This document shows positions 1 to 18,520 of a stretch of DNA of 64,000 nt, piece by piece. Where the stretch lies: contig NC_091106.1 of assembly GCF_024713975.1 (NCBI RefSeq), positions 13,418,501-13,482,500 on the forward strand, read 5' to 3'. Position numbers and translations under genes: made by a program. The first letter of the stretch is position 1; each line of letters starts with the position of its first letter. This DNA comes from Paralichthys olivaceus (taxonomy: Eukaryota; Chordata; Actinopteri; Pleuronectiformes; Paralichthyidae). The notes under the pieces are model-generated. The model did no database searches. It was not told where the DNA came from and was given only the letters and a program-made list of their open reading frames with translations.

Positions 1-1
1 T

Positions 2-4040
<4,039 letters not shown>

Positions 4041-4133
4041 AGCTTGAGGGGATTTCATTGCAATAAAAGATTTGGCCACAAGATGGTGCCACAACCCTGC
4101 TAACGAAGTTTCTTTAGTTTTCTGTCTTCCATG

Positions 4134-4335
4134 CATTACGTTACATTACGTTACATTATGCTATATTATATTATATTACTTTATATATAATATTATATTT
4201 CATTATACTACATTACAATATATTGCATTGTATTACATTACATTACACTAAATTATACTTCATTACATACATTACATTATACAGTATTATACTATAGTAC
4301 AATATATTACATTACATTATATTAAATAACATTAT
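4134..4335. repeat. Degenerate TTACA/ATTAT pentamer satellite
   Basis: About 200 bp built almost only of ATTAC, TTACA and ATTAT steps, drifting into pure AT. It begins about 320 bp upstream of the got1 start. Confidence 0.85.
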
Positions 4336-4520
4336 TTATAAATAGTTGTTCATATAAAACAATTTATATAAAATAATAAACAGTTACTCACAGACAGGAT
4401 TAAGTCTCTTTAACAGTTGAAGCTCTGTTTCAGAATGCCAGGCCACACATCCCACCATGTTTGACAATGTTTGAACACTGCCTGAACAGATACTACGCTT
4501 GGCCCCCACACTGTTTAACT

Positions 4521-4802
4521 CTATGTGGATGAATTAATGCAAGGATCTTTATCTGTTTTTTCGAGGGCTTTGGCTGAGCCATATCTTAAATGATCCAGCT
4601 CCTCTGCTTCTTCCCCTGCAGCTGTCGGCAGGAGCAGGGCTAGTTGATGAATGAAGGCCACTTCAACCTGCTCCCCATCCACCATGAGCAAAACTGTGTT
4701 AGGAAGCTTTTCAGCTGCACTGGAGGCAGAGCTCAGTGTGTTTGAGGCCTCAGTGATCAGTCCAGATGTTTCTGTCTGCTGAAGAAGAAGCGGCTGTTGC
4801 AC
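4521..4802 (-). other. Unrecognised coding-like ORF or exon fragment
   Basis: Minus-strand ORF of 93 codons with a composition like a real globular/coiled segment: repeated Glu/Ala/Ser runs and a motif LPNTVLLMVDGEQVEVAFIH. A polypyrimidine tract and AG sit just before the TET codons near 4782, as for an acceptor site. I do not recognise the family. It could be a terminal exon, a pseudogene piece, part of a mobile element, or chance. No neighbouring exon in phase was found. Confidence 0.25.
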
Positions 4803-4916
4803 AAACTAGTGACGTGGTTAAACACAGAGATGGAGGGAAGCATTAAGACAGTGTCAACTTCTAATAAAGGATAAACAAGTGGCTTTTAGTTGGGTGGTGA
4901 AATGTGATTCACAGAA

Positions 4917-5090
4917 TTTACTCAGTGCAGTACTTCATTTACTTAATAATAATTCTGAGGTACTTGACTTGGATATTTCCATTATATCAGCTTTACAGCT
5001 CCCCTACATTTTCCAGGAAAATGCAGCTTTTACTGCAGCACATGCATTTAGCAGCCGTAGTCACTATCAGAATAGTTACTGAGTCACAGT
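4917..5090. repeat. Decayed copy of the fish 'TACTTNAGTAC' interspersed element
   Basis: The order of phrases (TTTACTCAGTGCAGTACTT, GAGGTACTTGACTTG, TATTTCCATT, CTCCCCTACATTTTCC, TTTTACTGCAG) follows a short interspersed DNA element that I know from many percomorph genomes. A second member lies at 25097-25836. Family name not assigned. Confidence 0.5.
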
Positions 5091-7579
<2,489 letters not shown>

Positions 7580-8445
7580 GGAGCACATTCCATGCGGGAC
7601 GCTGCAACGTTGCTCACATGTTACGATGGCCTCTGTGTCTCTGGGTCAGAGAGCTGTGGTGAGTGACCACCTTTTTAGCTTCCCGCCGTGTTTGTTTTCT
7701 AAAGACAGTGTCATCAATTCTCTAACAAGGGACTAGACACAGCAACAACAGTGTGCACAGGACCTCCCTGTTGCTCCTTGTGTAGTCCAATGACTGATGG
7801 AGCATGCATGCAATAACACACACCGGCCCTGTGTGCGTCTGTCTACATTCCGACCAGTGTATTCTTTCTTGTATTTCTGTGCAAGTGTGTGTGTGTGTAT
7901 ACATACTTGTGTGTGTGCCAAATGATACTTTGTAAATATAAAGTAAATGTGATATCTAAAGATCTGAGTATAACAAGTTGCTTGGATTAGGGTATTCAAA
8001 TGACACTTTGGAAAATGCTAATTCTCCGAAATCCCATCAGAAATATGCCCTTGGCTATTTATATTTTAGATGTGCAAATACATGAGTGTTTACGTTGGAA
8101 CCACACTGTTTCCATTGTTGAAAAACTTAACACAATATGTTTGTCCAGACCCACGTTTAGTCAAAACACGTGTTCTGAAAAGGTTTTCTCAGATGTCAGA
8201 GGAATCCTGTCAGTGTCACTACACGTGCCGCTCATGGAAAATCAGGGAATATACCTCAACATTGTAGGATAAGCTCCTTTGTTTTCTGACTTTGAGATGA
8301 TCGACACCCCGCTCATGTTTGTACTAGCATCTGTACGATAAATATGAAACTATACAGTTTAGCTGGTGAGATTATGACAATCTAAGACCAGACAGTAGCT
8401 CTGTCCAAGTGTAACAAAATTTACCTGCATCTCTTAAAGTTAAAG

Positions 8446-8494
8446 TTCTGCCAATAGTTCCCTTTCACCTAAATCTTACACAATGGAGCTTTAA
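8446..8494 (+). mobile_element. 3' end fragment of the TTAA-flanked MITE
   Basis: The phrase GTTCTGCCAATAGTTCCCTTTCACCTAAATCTTAC...GGAGCTTTAA (given here in parts, 8446-8494) matches the right end of the complete element at 32573-32946 with a few substitutions, and also ends at a TTAA. Confidence 0.65.
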
Positions 8495-8909
8495 AATCAC
8501 TAATCTCTTTAATCTAAACAAAAAGTAAACTTTCAAACACCTTCCTGTGATAATTAGTGAGTGTTGGAGGTGCAGCTTGGTGGCTCAGCACTTTGGGACT
8601 GAGCCAGAGTTTCTGTTTCCTACTGTCTTTGAGTCATTTGAGCCATACGCTCACATGCCTGCAGGCTGCTATTTATTATACAGATATGAGGCTATCATTT
8701 ACTCAATAGGTCTTTAAATAATAACAATTTGAGGCCAGAAGGTTCCTTAAATTCTGCATCAAATCTGTTATGTTCATTCGGACATAATTATTAAAGATTA
8801 TTGGAGATACACTAAACAGTTGATTCACTTCAGAATCTGCATGATCTCAGTTTAAAAAACCTAACCTCCCATGAAACCACATATAAATCTAATAGAAACA
8901 GATTTTGTA

Positions 8910-9181
8910 TTTGGATCTGCACCAAATTACACAGACTAATAAATATCAGGCCCCTGAAGTATGCCGGACATTTTTGCCACCAAGGATCCATGAATTATTC
9001 CCTCAGAAATCATTGTCAGAAAATACAACACCTTCAGATGTTGAAGAAACTGTCGGGTTCCATAATTTAATTTAATCCCATATCCCATCCTCACACAGAT
9101 TTGTGTGAATACATGTTGAGTTATCTGTGTCATCCTGCTGGCAAACAAACAAACGCACAAACATGACCTCCCTGCCGAGGG
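8910..9181 (-). repeat. Dispersed repeat family A, copy 1 (reverse)
   Basis: Read on the minus strand it runs from CCCTCGGCAGGGAGGTCATG through GTTTGTTTGCCAGCAGGATG to ATAATTCATGGATCCT and ends near GGATCCAAATAC. This matches copies at 25990-26142 (reverse) and 33658-33900 (forward). I know the phrases from decayed non-autonomous elements common in percomorph fishes; class not determined. Confidence 0.6.
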
Positions 9182-12100
9182 TAAAAAAAATTGTAACTAT
9201 ATTTTAGGAAACTGTAGAATCTATGTTTGCTTTCACATATTAAATCTAAGATATAACTTTGATCATCTTTTTAGAAGGATGAGAATGACTATCAAAGTGT
9301 CAAAGATTTGGCCTTCACCTCATTTTCTGCAGTGGAGCTATTCAAATTGACTAATGCCGTCTTTTGGCCAACTCAGGCTCTCCAGCCCGCAGCTTTATAC
9401 AAATATGCATGCTAAGAAACAAAGACAGGAAGTGGATGAGTCATGTCTGAATTTTTACCCTATAGCTGACTGCTCTTTTTGTCTACATAAAGCAAACTGC
9501 CATAAAATTGATTGGTGACAAGAAACCTGTGATATTTAATGAATCCACACTGGGAGGTTTTCTGATTTTATTCCTCTGGTCACTGTGAGGTCAGAGGTCA
9601 GGGTCAGCTACAGAACAGAGGGGCTCAGTATCTTTATGAGAGCGGATGGGGCTCGGAGCAAAGTCGTCCAGCTGAAGGACAGTCTCTGTGACGTTCAATC
9701 TGAACGGCAGCATTAGTAACAGCCATTGTTGTTATCAACACAATAGCAATGCAGGACACTGGAACTGCATTGCTTGGGATTTTATAAAGCAACTGTTTAC
9801 AAAAATTAAACTTCATTCATAAGGAGGCAGAGTTTTGCCAAAACAAACTGTCACAGTGATAAAGCTACAACCATAGTTGCCGGGGAGATTATAGCATTTT
9901 CTCTCAAGGATGTTTACCTCTTAAAGCCAGGATGCTTTTACATTAGCAACATTGTCTTCCCCAAGAGAGTCATTATGGCCGGAGCAAGTCGGACAAAGTC
10001 CCTGCAGAACCAAGATGAACTTGATTCAACCTTTGATATTATGAATATTTATTTAACCGTTCTGGCCAACATAGAGTCACAGCGAGAGGGAACGTCAACG
10101 GCCCACACATCCTACTCAGAGAGAGCCCGCCTCCCCACAGAGTCTTTATCTACATGGCCGGTGTGGCAGCCGGGAGGATAAGCATATTTTGCATGTTTCC
10201 TCCTGAACAACATTCCCAACACCGTAGATCATGGACATTACAGCCCTTACATCCCCTGTTAGCACTCATGTATACAAACACACACCTGCTGGGGCAAGGC
10301 CGTCTGGGAGAGAATTACAGCGGGCTAATTTATGAGACCCAGGGGAGGCCAAAGGGCAGGAGACCCAGACTGGCCTGAACTCACTTCCTCCTCTCATGAT
10401 CTCCACATTCGATGCTTGATACTCAGAACAGAGCTTTGATTTTCAAACACCGTCACCCTCTCACAATCTTTCAAACAACCAACCTAATTAGAGTTTTTTT
10501 TTCCTATAACCTCATCAACACAATGAGCCCCTGGGGAGCTGCTGCAACATGCAACTATAGCTATCGCCTTGGGTCCGCCTTCGTTGAATATTTAGTACTC
10601 TTGGAGCCGAAGGTAAGTGGCTGAGAGCAGGGTTTTTGGTAAAAACTCTGGCCCCGGGCTCGCCCCTGGCCTCCTCATTTCCTCCAGTGAGAAGGCGCTG
10701 TCATCCGTCACTCCGGCTCAGGCAGCGGCACAATAGCAGGGTCTGGGTCTTGGCTACTGACACCATCGCATGCGCTGCTGATAAGACTCACCTTCCGGGA
10801 CCTAAGAATTGAGCATTTACTGACACACACAACAGCTTGGTCCTTAGCCAGTCCAACAGATGACCGTGAAATAAAGAGGAAGAAGGAAAGTACGGCGAAC
10901 ACACTCTGCATGCGATAGTGCTTTATATTTTAAAGGTCCTCTAATCGTTATGGCCTCATCACTTCCACAGTGCAACACGCTTGAAAGCTCCCCATTAGAC
11001 GACTCTCTCTTAGAATCAGTGAGGGAAATAAGATTGTGCAGACACACTTGAGCTGATCTGTTTTCCTATTGAATCGATTTATTTTTGTTATCAGTCCATA
11101 CAGAGCTGTGTAGGACAAATAGGTCATCTTCAGTTCCTCATCACATGTCCAGGCTGTAGCACCTGTAAACAACCAGCTGCTTTGTAGCAAGACCTTAAGT
11201 GCTACTCCACCAAGCTCTGTCATGTCAAAACACACAAACACACAAACACACACAAGGCCTGAACAGTGCACCCACACACACAAGAGATATTGATGCTTTG
11301 AGTGCACAGATATACCAGTTTAAGGAAGCATGAGAGACCCCAGGGAAGAGTCATTACCAAGTCATCAGACTTCCAGAACATTTAGCATTTCCCACAGGAG
11401 GATTGGTTCTGCTGAAACCAGCCTGCTGCCTGTGACCGTACACCTGCCACTCTGCAGAGGAGACACTTCTTCAAGGTGAGCCTGCCATAGCTATGGGGAG
11501 AGAGGGAGACGAACAAGAAGAAACATGTTGAGCGCTACCTGGCAAGTCACCAACTTTAAAGCGCTGCAGCAAGAAAGTGAAGTGGAGAGGAATGCGTCCT
11601 ATATCCACCCCTCATATCCACGGAGAGCTGAGCTGCCGCAGCCTGAACCAAGTCGTGGGCCTGACCTCGCCCAGCTTATCGCAGTGATTCTGAAACGTGG
11701 GAGATGATGTATTAAGGGAGTCACATTGAGCACCGAGCAGCTCCTTGACACTGACTGGGGAGTCTGGGTTTTGTTACAGGCAGGAAACAGACTCTTCCGC
11801 TGCGTAAACACCGCGTCTCTGCTTGGCCACCTTCGGGCCGCCGGTGGCACGCGAAGACCACCGATGATGGTCAATGCAGGCTGCACGCGCGTGAGTGCGC
11901 GTTTTAGGGTTGAGGAGCTAATTGTGCCATTAGTGAACTGTGTCTGTGACCCGTGACGATTTGAACTGACATGAACGTAAGGAGCGGATTTCCAGACAGA
12001 CTGAGCCTCAAATAAACCAAATAAACCTTCTTACTTTAAACTACTTTCACTTTTTATATGTAACAATTCCGACCTAAATAATCAATATACCAAAGTCATT

Positions 12101-12417
12101 GGTTTGTTTTGAATAATTGCACTCAATAAACATGAATTAGATCAGATTATTGCATTTTTACGCAAAGAAGTCGTGCAATATCTTATTCCGTTGGAAAACT
12201 ACCAGCAATTTCCCCTTTTAATTAGAGCTCAAGATAAACTATAATAATAGACTATTTAAACTGTGTCTGTGGTGCAAAATGTCTGTTTATCTTTTTGTGG
12301 AATCGCTGAAGTCTTTGTATGGAAAAAATGTCCATTTACTCCACAGACCTAATTCCTCCTCAATGCTTTCACACTCCACTTAAAGGGACCATTTTAAAAG
12401 ACAGAGATCTAAAAGAG
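9182..12417. other. Non-coding upstream region of nkx2.3
   Basis: No ORF with family resemblance. Mixed base composition, few simple repeats, and several unique GC-balanced stretches (about 9960-10200, 10370-10760, 11460-11960). Such sequence next to a developmental homeobox gene may hold enhancers, but I cannot show conservation from one sequence. Confidence 0.45.
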
Positions 12418-12421
12418 GAGG

Positions 12422-12443
12422 TGGGTGGGTGGAGGTGGGGGGG
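12422..12443 (+). other. Putative G-quadruplex motif
   Basis: Runs GGG-T-GGG-T-GGAGGT-GGGGGGG satisfy the G3+ loop 1-7 rule if the last run is counted as two. It lies 1.4 kb upstream of the nkx2.3 start. Confidence 0.45.
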
Positions 12444-13861
12444 TCTGTCCTAATCTAAACAGCGCCATGTTGATGGGGAGCGGATGAGATTATGCCGGCA
12501 TGCTTCTCCTTTTCTTTACACACGGTTTACGCGCTATGGGCCTTCAGACCCTGGCGCCTGCACTTGGCCACAGATTGGCGACCATCGCAGAGGTGTCCCG
12601 TTTCACAAGACTCGCCCTTTGGCGCGAATGTAAAATTAAATTGCAGTTTCATATGTTAATATGTATTCTTTATTTATTGGAAACCAGCAGAAATGTATCT
12701 GGTCACAGGCCCACGCCAAACTTTCAGAACATTTCCTGATGTCTGATGAACAACAATTTTTAATGTAAAATTGCTTTAACAGGCATCATCATCATTATTA
12801 TTATTATCATTATTATATTTTGGAACTGAATTACAATTGTCTTTAGTTATTTAAGCATTAATATTGTTTATAATAGTATGTATTATTATTAGGCAACTTT
12901 ATATCATTACTTTATTACCTGTTGCGCATTAAACTGATTATTTGAACTAATTAAACTTCCATTAATATTTTACTCAGGGCTTTTTTTTTCCAGCAACACT
13001 GACCTAATGTCAAGGGAAAATCTCGACGTGGCCAAATCTGGGTTGAAAATAATATCCTGCACAACTTTCTCAAATCAGGGAAACATAAATAACCCAAAGA
13101 AGCATCACATATTTTTCGTGCTTCTTGTGTATTGCCAATTTTATCTCATTTCCCACAGTCTTATCCATGGATTGCCGAGACAGGAAATATAGAGAGAGAT
13201 ATGCGTAATCTTAAAACCACCGCAGTGATGATGGGAAGAGCTATGAAGTGTTGGGACCTTACAGGAAGGGGAAAATAAGAAACGAATGCTCCTAATGTCA
13301 CCTAACATATAACAAATTACCAATATATGCATTAAATTAAGACTTTCTCTTGGGGTATAGACTTTTTGATATTATGTTAAAATACTTAATTGTTGCTTCT
13401 TCTGTTTTCTGCAGGTGAAAGAAAGCAAATCTAGGGAGGTGGGGGGTGTGTGTAGACGGTGTAACTAGATTTTATTTATTATATCCCAGAGAGAGAGAGA
13501 CACTATCAATCCCTCCCTCGCTTCAGGACGTCACTGAAAGCGAGAGGACAGCGTCTTTGCTGATCCAGCTCCGTCTGAATTCAGCCAACCAAACAGGATC
13601 GACCTCTTTCTCTCTCTCTTGCTCCCTCTCTTTCTCTCTCTCCCCAGCCATAGACACACATCAGCCAGAAGAGAGGGATGTCACAGCTGAAGGAAAGCCA
13701 GTCCTCCTTCTCGGTCTGCATGACAAACAAGCTCAGCGCGACCATTCTTCACCATTACGCACGGGGTATTTACTTCTTTTACGCGCTCTCCGGAGACAAA
13801 TCGGTCCAATTTCGGACCCACTACTGACCGTTTATCTGTCGTATCTCTGCTCCTGGTGATA
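12444..13861 (+). promoter_or_regulatory. nkx2.3 proximal upstream region and 5' UTR (extent not resolved)
   Basis: Contains no gene of its own. A pyrimidine-rich block (TCTCTC-type, 13600-13650) and an AT-rich TTTATTTATTATATCCC at 13473-13489 precede the nkx2.3 start and could belong to the core promoter or leader. The start of transcription cannot be fixed from sequence alone. Confidence 0.4.
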
Positions 13862-16134
13862 ATGCTTCCCAGTCCGGTCATACCTTCTTCCACCACACCT
13901 TTTTCTGTGAAGGATATCCTCAAATTAGAGTTGCAGCAACAAACCCAGCAGCACCAGCTCCAGTTGATCTCCTGCTTCGGTCTCTCTGGTGCACTGTCAC
14001 ACCAGCTGGGCCCAAACAAACCCCTGCGCTCCCACTCACCGCCCTCCTGCATGTTGGCCGGCAGGGACAGTCCCAGTCCCATCAGCTCCGGCCTCTCGGA
14101 GAGCGAGGAGAGGATGTCATACCTCAACACCATGTCGGTACCGGACCGGCTGGTAGGGTCTGGTCTTTCCGTCGAGATGTTCGGAATCCCGGAGCAGAAC
14201 CAATCTGCAGAACTCCGGCTGGAGACCGAGCCAGAGGACCAAGACAGCAGTGAGTACAGAAGCTTATTATAACCCATAGTGATCCCTAAGCGAGTGAGTG
14301 AGGAAGCTGCAGTCGTCTTTAACAGTAACTGCTTTTTTTTACCAATACAGGAATAAATCACATTAACGAGTTCACAGAAATAATAATTTCTCTTGCAAAA
14401 TAATTAGAGGTAATTTTCTAATCTGACTTTTCTATCTGACTTTAATAGACATCATGGCAGGCTATACCATTTACTGTTGATTTACTGTGTAAACGGGTAA
14501 CGAAGTGGTTTTAACTGATCACCAAATGAACATAGGAGGAACAGGTAAATTAAAAATCTTAAATAGGCTGATATAAAATAAATTGAATATTGAAATGAAT
14601 TAACCAATTGAATTGCTTGTTTTCTGTAACGACACCTAAAAATAATAATATCTAATAAAATACTCTCTTTATATATATATAAATAAATCATGTGTAACAC
14701 ATTGAGCAATAGTAATAAAATTGTTATGCTGTTCATTAACTTTAAAAAAATGTAATTCATGTGCAGGGAGCTGAAAGTTATTTAAAGGGCTTATAGGTTT
14801 ATACTGATTTGTGTACTTTATACAATTAAACAATAAAAATTGCGTAATAGAAATATGAAGTAGAGAGCATATCTAATCACAGATTTAGATTTGATTAGAT
14901 TTAGCCAAATGTATGGGCATTTAGCAACCACAGGCATTACATTAAATCTCAATATATAATGGGTTTATTTCCATTTTTAATCTCCTTTGCAAATATTCCT
15001 GTTTGGGTTAGGTTCAGGTATGAAAATCAAATACAAAATCAAATACTTGAAAATCTAATCGCTATTTATTCTTTCAGTTATGTCATCGATGTTGGTTTAA
15101 TTCCTAATAAATATCAGCAAAAATGTTGGTGAGAGAATTTCCAACCCACAGGCTACAATTCCACTTTTTATATTATAAATAATTCAGGCCGCAATTATTA
15201 AATATGTACATAATGTTATATTAAAAAATACTATGGTGAAAATATTTCGAACATTAGGGGATATTTTTAAATATCCATCACAAAATTACGTTTATTTGAT
15301 TAACTTTGATGCTTGAACATTTTAAGGAAATTTTAAATTAAATTTTAAATTTTAAAATAAATAAATTAATATGTGTAGCAGGGTAATGACAGAAGTCATT
15401 GAGTGTTTGATAAATGTTTCAAATCACTTAATAATCGCCACGTCTTGATTAAGATTTGGTGTGCAGGTATCATTATTATTTTTTCTATTCTCCATGCAGA
15501 CAGCTGCGGTGTGTTACGGGGCGAGTGCGAGGATCCAGATTCGGAGAAACCCAAGCAGCAGAGGACCCGGAGGAAACCGCGCGTCCTCTTCTCCCAGGCT
15601 CAGGTGTTCGAGCTGGAGCGGCGCTTCAAGCAGCAGCGTTACCTGTCCGCCCCGGAGAGAGAGCACCTGGCCAGCTCCCTGAAGCTCACCTCCACCCAGG
15701 TCAAGATCTGGTTCCAGAACCGGAGGTACAAATGCAAGAGGCAGCGGCAGGACAAGACTCTGGAGATGGCAGGTCACCACCACCACCACCATCACCCACC
15801 ACCGCCGCCCAGGAGGGTGGCTGTGCCGGTGTTGGTCCGGGACGGGAGGCCTTGTCTCAGCGGATCCCAGAACTATAACACGCCCTACACAGTGGGAGCT
15901 CCAAACCCGTACAGCTACAGCTACCCAGCCTACAGCTACAACAGCTCGGTGTACACCAACACTTACTCCTGTACTTACTCTAGTCTACCTGCTCTGCCGC
16001 CCAGCAACACCACTGCCAATGCTTTTATGAACATGAATTTGGGAAACCTTGGCTCACAGACGCAGAGCCAGGCTCCCCAAGGACCAGTCGTCACACCCTG
16101 TCAAGGAACTCTGCAGGGCATACGGGCATGGTAG
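13862..16134 (+). CDS. nkx2.3: Homeobox protein Nkx-2.3
   Basis: NK2/NK4-class (tinman-related) homeodomain transcription factor; in vertebrates it acts in pharyngeal endoderm, gut mesoderm, spleen and vascular addressin control. Exons 13862-14249 and 15500-16134, joined in phase 1 (GTGAGT donor, TGCAG acceptor), give 340 residues. TN/eh1-like motif FSVKDIL at 14-20 (Groucho contact). Homeodomain at 153-212 with WFQNRRY and Tyr at homeodomain position 54, the NK2 hallmark that favours CAAGTG-type sites. Seven His then five Pro at 222-233, NK2-specific domain [13 protein letters not shown] at 236-248, Tyr/Ser-rich tail ending GIRAW, typical of Nkx2.3/2.5. The ATG at 13862 was chosen because MLPSP is the family start; the in-frame GTG upstream is not a eukaryotic start. 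nkx3.3 follows in tandem. The symbol rests on family recognition plus the flanking got1 and slc25a28. Confidence 0.95.
14250..15499 (+). other. nkx2.3 intron
   Basis: 1,250 bp, very AT-rich, no ORF of note. Donor GTGAGT at 14250 and acceptor with pyrimidine tract TTTTTTCTATTCTCCATGCAG (21 bases, ending at 15499). Confidence 0.9.
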
Positions 16135-16445
16135 CGCAGTGTCTGTGCGCAACCACAACTGGGATAGACTCCTCTGGGATGGCTGAATTGACTTATGCAC
16201 CCAAATCCAATCAACTGATGCAAGGAAAGCACAATTCACAAGTGTAACACGTTACACAAAGTACAGACAGTGAGGGAACCCTGACCCCACAGACGGAGAG
16301 ACAGAATATGCGCCTCTTTCTCTGAGCCAAAGTAGAAAAGACGTTTTGAAACCTGCTGTTGAATATTTGATTGTGTTGAATGTTGTCGTTGAACAAAGAC
16401 TGTACGTATGCTGCCTGTTGTGGTTCAAAACGTGGACATTTTTAT

Positions 16446-16499
16446 AAAAACATGTTTGCTGCACACAATCTGATTATTGTGTGCAGCAAACATGTTTTT
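16446..16499 (+). repeat. Perfect 24-bp inverted repeat (hairpin) in nkx2.3 3' UTR
   Basis: Left arm 16446-16469 and right arm 16476-16499 are exact reverse complements, separated by the 6-base loop CTGATT. It lies 312 bp after the stop codon and before the candidate poly(A) signal at 16831, so it should be in the mRNA. Confidence 0.95.
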
Positions 16500-16830
16500 T
16501 TGTGGACTCATTGAATTTAAACTCCAAAATGCATCGGAATGATCAACATGGACCTTAACAATGCAGTCTTACAAAGTATTATGTTTTCTTTGTGACAGTG
16601 TGATGTGTTTTGTCATGAAAATGATCAGTGATTATGAAATTAAATGATGAATTGACAATTTTGCTTTGTGCTTCCTGTGTGTGTGCGCGCACTCTTTTAT
16701 TGTCTTAAAACGCTTAAAACCACAGAACCCAAACACGCATTTTTATAAAAGTGCACATTTTCGTGCGTTTATTATACTAAAGGGTGCACGTTACATTTCA
16801 ACATTCATATGCATGTGAAAAGAAAACTCA

Positions 16831-16836
16831 AATAAA
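16831..16836 (+). terminator. Candidate nkx2.3 poly(A) signal
   Basis: AATAAA 697 bp after the nkx2.3 stop. It is the first canonical hexamer downstream that I find; an ATTAAA at about 16640 is an alternative. Confidence 0.45.
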
Positions 16837-18481
16837 TTGATGTTGAGTTCTGAGAGCATGTAGTTTCTCATCGTCTCGAATTGTTTGTCAAGCCAAGAAA
16901 GTTTTTTTTCTCTTCTTGTGAGAAAAGCTTGTGATAGACTTTGGTCTGAGACAAGAACCAGAAACAGGGGAGAACTCAGAGGCGACCTAATGTCCGGCCA
17001 GGATTCACAGATGGACATTAACCAGACAACCAACATCCTCGGGACCCACAGAGAGAATAAACTCAGAGATTTGGATGATAAATATTGTTGCAAAAGGTTC
17101 TCTCGGTTGAAATATATCATTCCTAATTCTAAAAATATAACTAACCATCTACACGACAATAATAACAATACTACTACTAGTAATATATATAATAATAATT
17201 TAATCAGTATAATCTCAGGAAATATCTTAGTTTTATTATATTATTATATTAATGCGTGCGCACACACACACAAGAGATGGACCTAAAGACACCTTCCCCT
17301 CCCAGACATGGTCCAATCTGCAGACACTATTAATGGAGATGAATGACAACGTAAGGCGAGTGTTTGTCTCCTCTGGTAGCCTCGCTGACCACTTCCCCTG
17401 GCTACTGCGCTGCCGGTAGGACATACCTGTTGTCAGCTCTAAGTGCTGCGGAGTCACAAGTGTAAATAGAGCTGGCGACAGGACGGCGATGCCTGAGGAC
17501 GCGCGGCCTGGCCACTGCTGCTCTGACAGGCGCTGCGATCACTATCTCGCATCCTTCCAAAGATAGCAACTCGGCTCATCGCTGCGCGAGGCGTGGAGCT
17601 TCCCAAAACAAAGTCTCCAATGGCAACCACTCAAGGATTTCACAAAAGAGCCAGGGCCCGAATTTAGAAGAAAAAGTGTGTTGAGAAGCCGGAGAAGCTG
17701 GAGTAAAGGCTGGTGGTGGCACTCAAGTAACGTCCCGTCAGCCTATGGCATCAAATGGAAATGAAAAAGTTGTGCAGGGCTGCAATCACAATTCTGCCAA
17801 ATTTTACTTTGAATATTTTATCATCAGAATTGAACGGACAAGTTGCTACAGAAAGATTAAACATACAACAGCTCTACGTGTTAAGTGAATTCGTGTGGTT
17901 TGATTTGATAACATAATTTTGTCTTGCAGACTGCAAAGACCTCCAAACCAAGATTGAAAAAAGATTTTTCTTTTGTGCGTAATAAAATGTGTTTCTTTTT
18001 GCGCACGACTTCAGCCCTGCAGAATACATGTTCAGAATTGCTGCAGAGATTTAGTGGAGGCACATGCAGAGTCAGGATGAGCTGATCCCGTGCGCGTTCA
18101 GGAGGAAACTACCTCGCAGGCAAAATAAAGAAAGGGATATGAGTCCTTTTATTCCAAGTTTACAACTCAGGCATGTAATAGAGGTGATGGAAAGGCTGCT
18201 TCATTCAAAAATCAACGCCAACATAAATTCTTATGAGTACGTTATTATGAAGAACTTAGTAAAATGTGTAATTGTGACACAACGCTCGTGCTTCATATTG
18301 TTCAGACACTATGGGCAACACAGACATGTCTCTGTTTTGTAAGAGGAAGAAAACAAAACACAGCGGAGGCAGATCACTGCATCTGTCATCACGTCTCCTC
18401 TCCAGGGGATACGCCTGCTGATTGCGTAATGCACAGGCTAGAGAGAGTGTGTGTGTGTGCGTGTGTGTGTGTGCGTGTGTG

Positions 18482-18520
<39 letters not shown>

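Noticed and set aside
8568-8612. TGGCTCAG...CTGAGCCA inverted repeat
   Set aside because: Only 8-bp arms; frequent by chance at this window size and without context.
13446-13859. 137-codon plus-strand ORF upstream of nkx2.3
   Set aside because: Low-complexity Ser/Leu from the TCTCTC leader; ends just before the nkx2.3 start in another frame. Probably 5' UTR.
13681-14361. 226-codon minus-strand ORF
   Set aside because: It is antisense to nkx2.3 exon 1 and its 5' UTR; no family resemblance, and the sense strand carries the conserved Nkx protein.
15456-15878. 140-codon ORF over nkx2.3 exon 2
   Set aside because: Frame-shifted reading of the homeobox exon.
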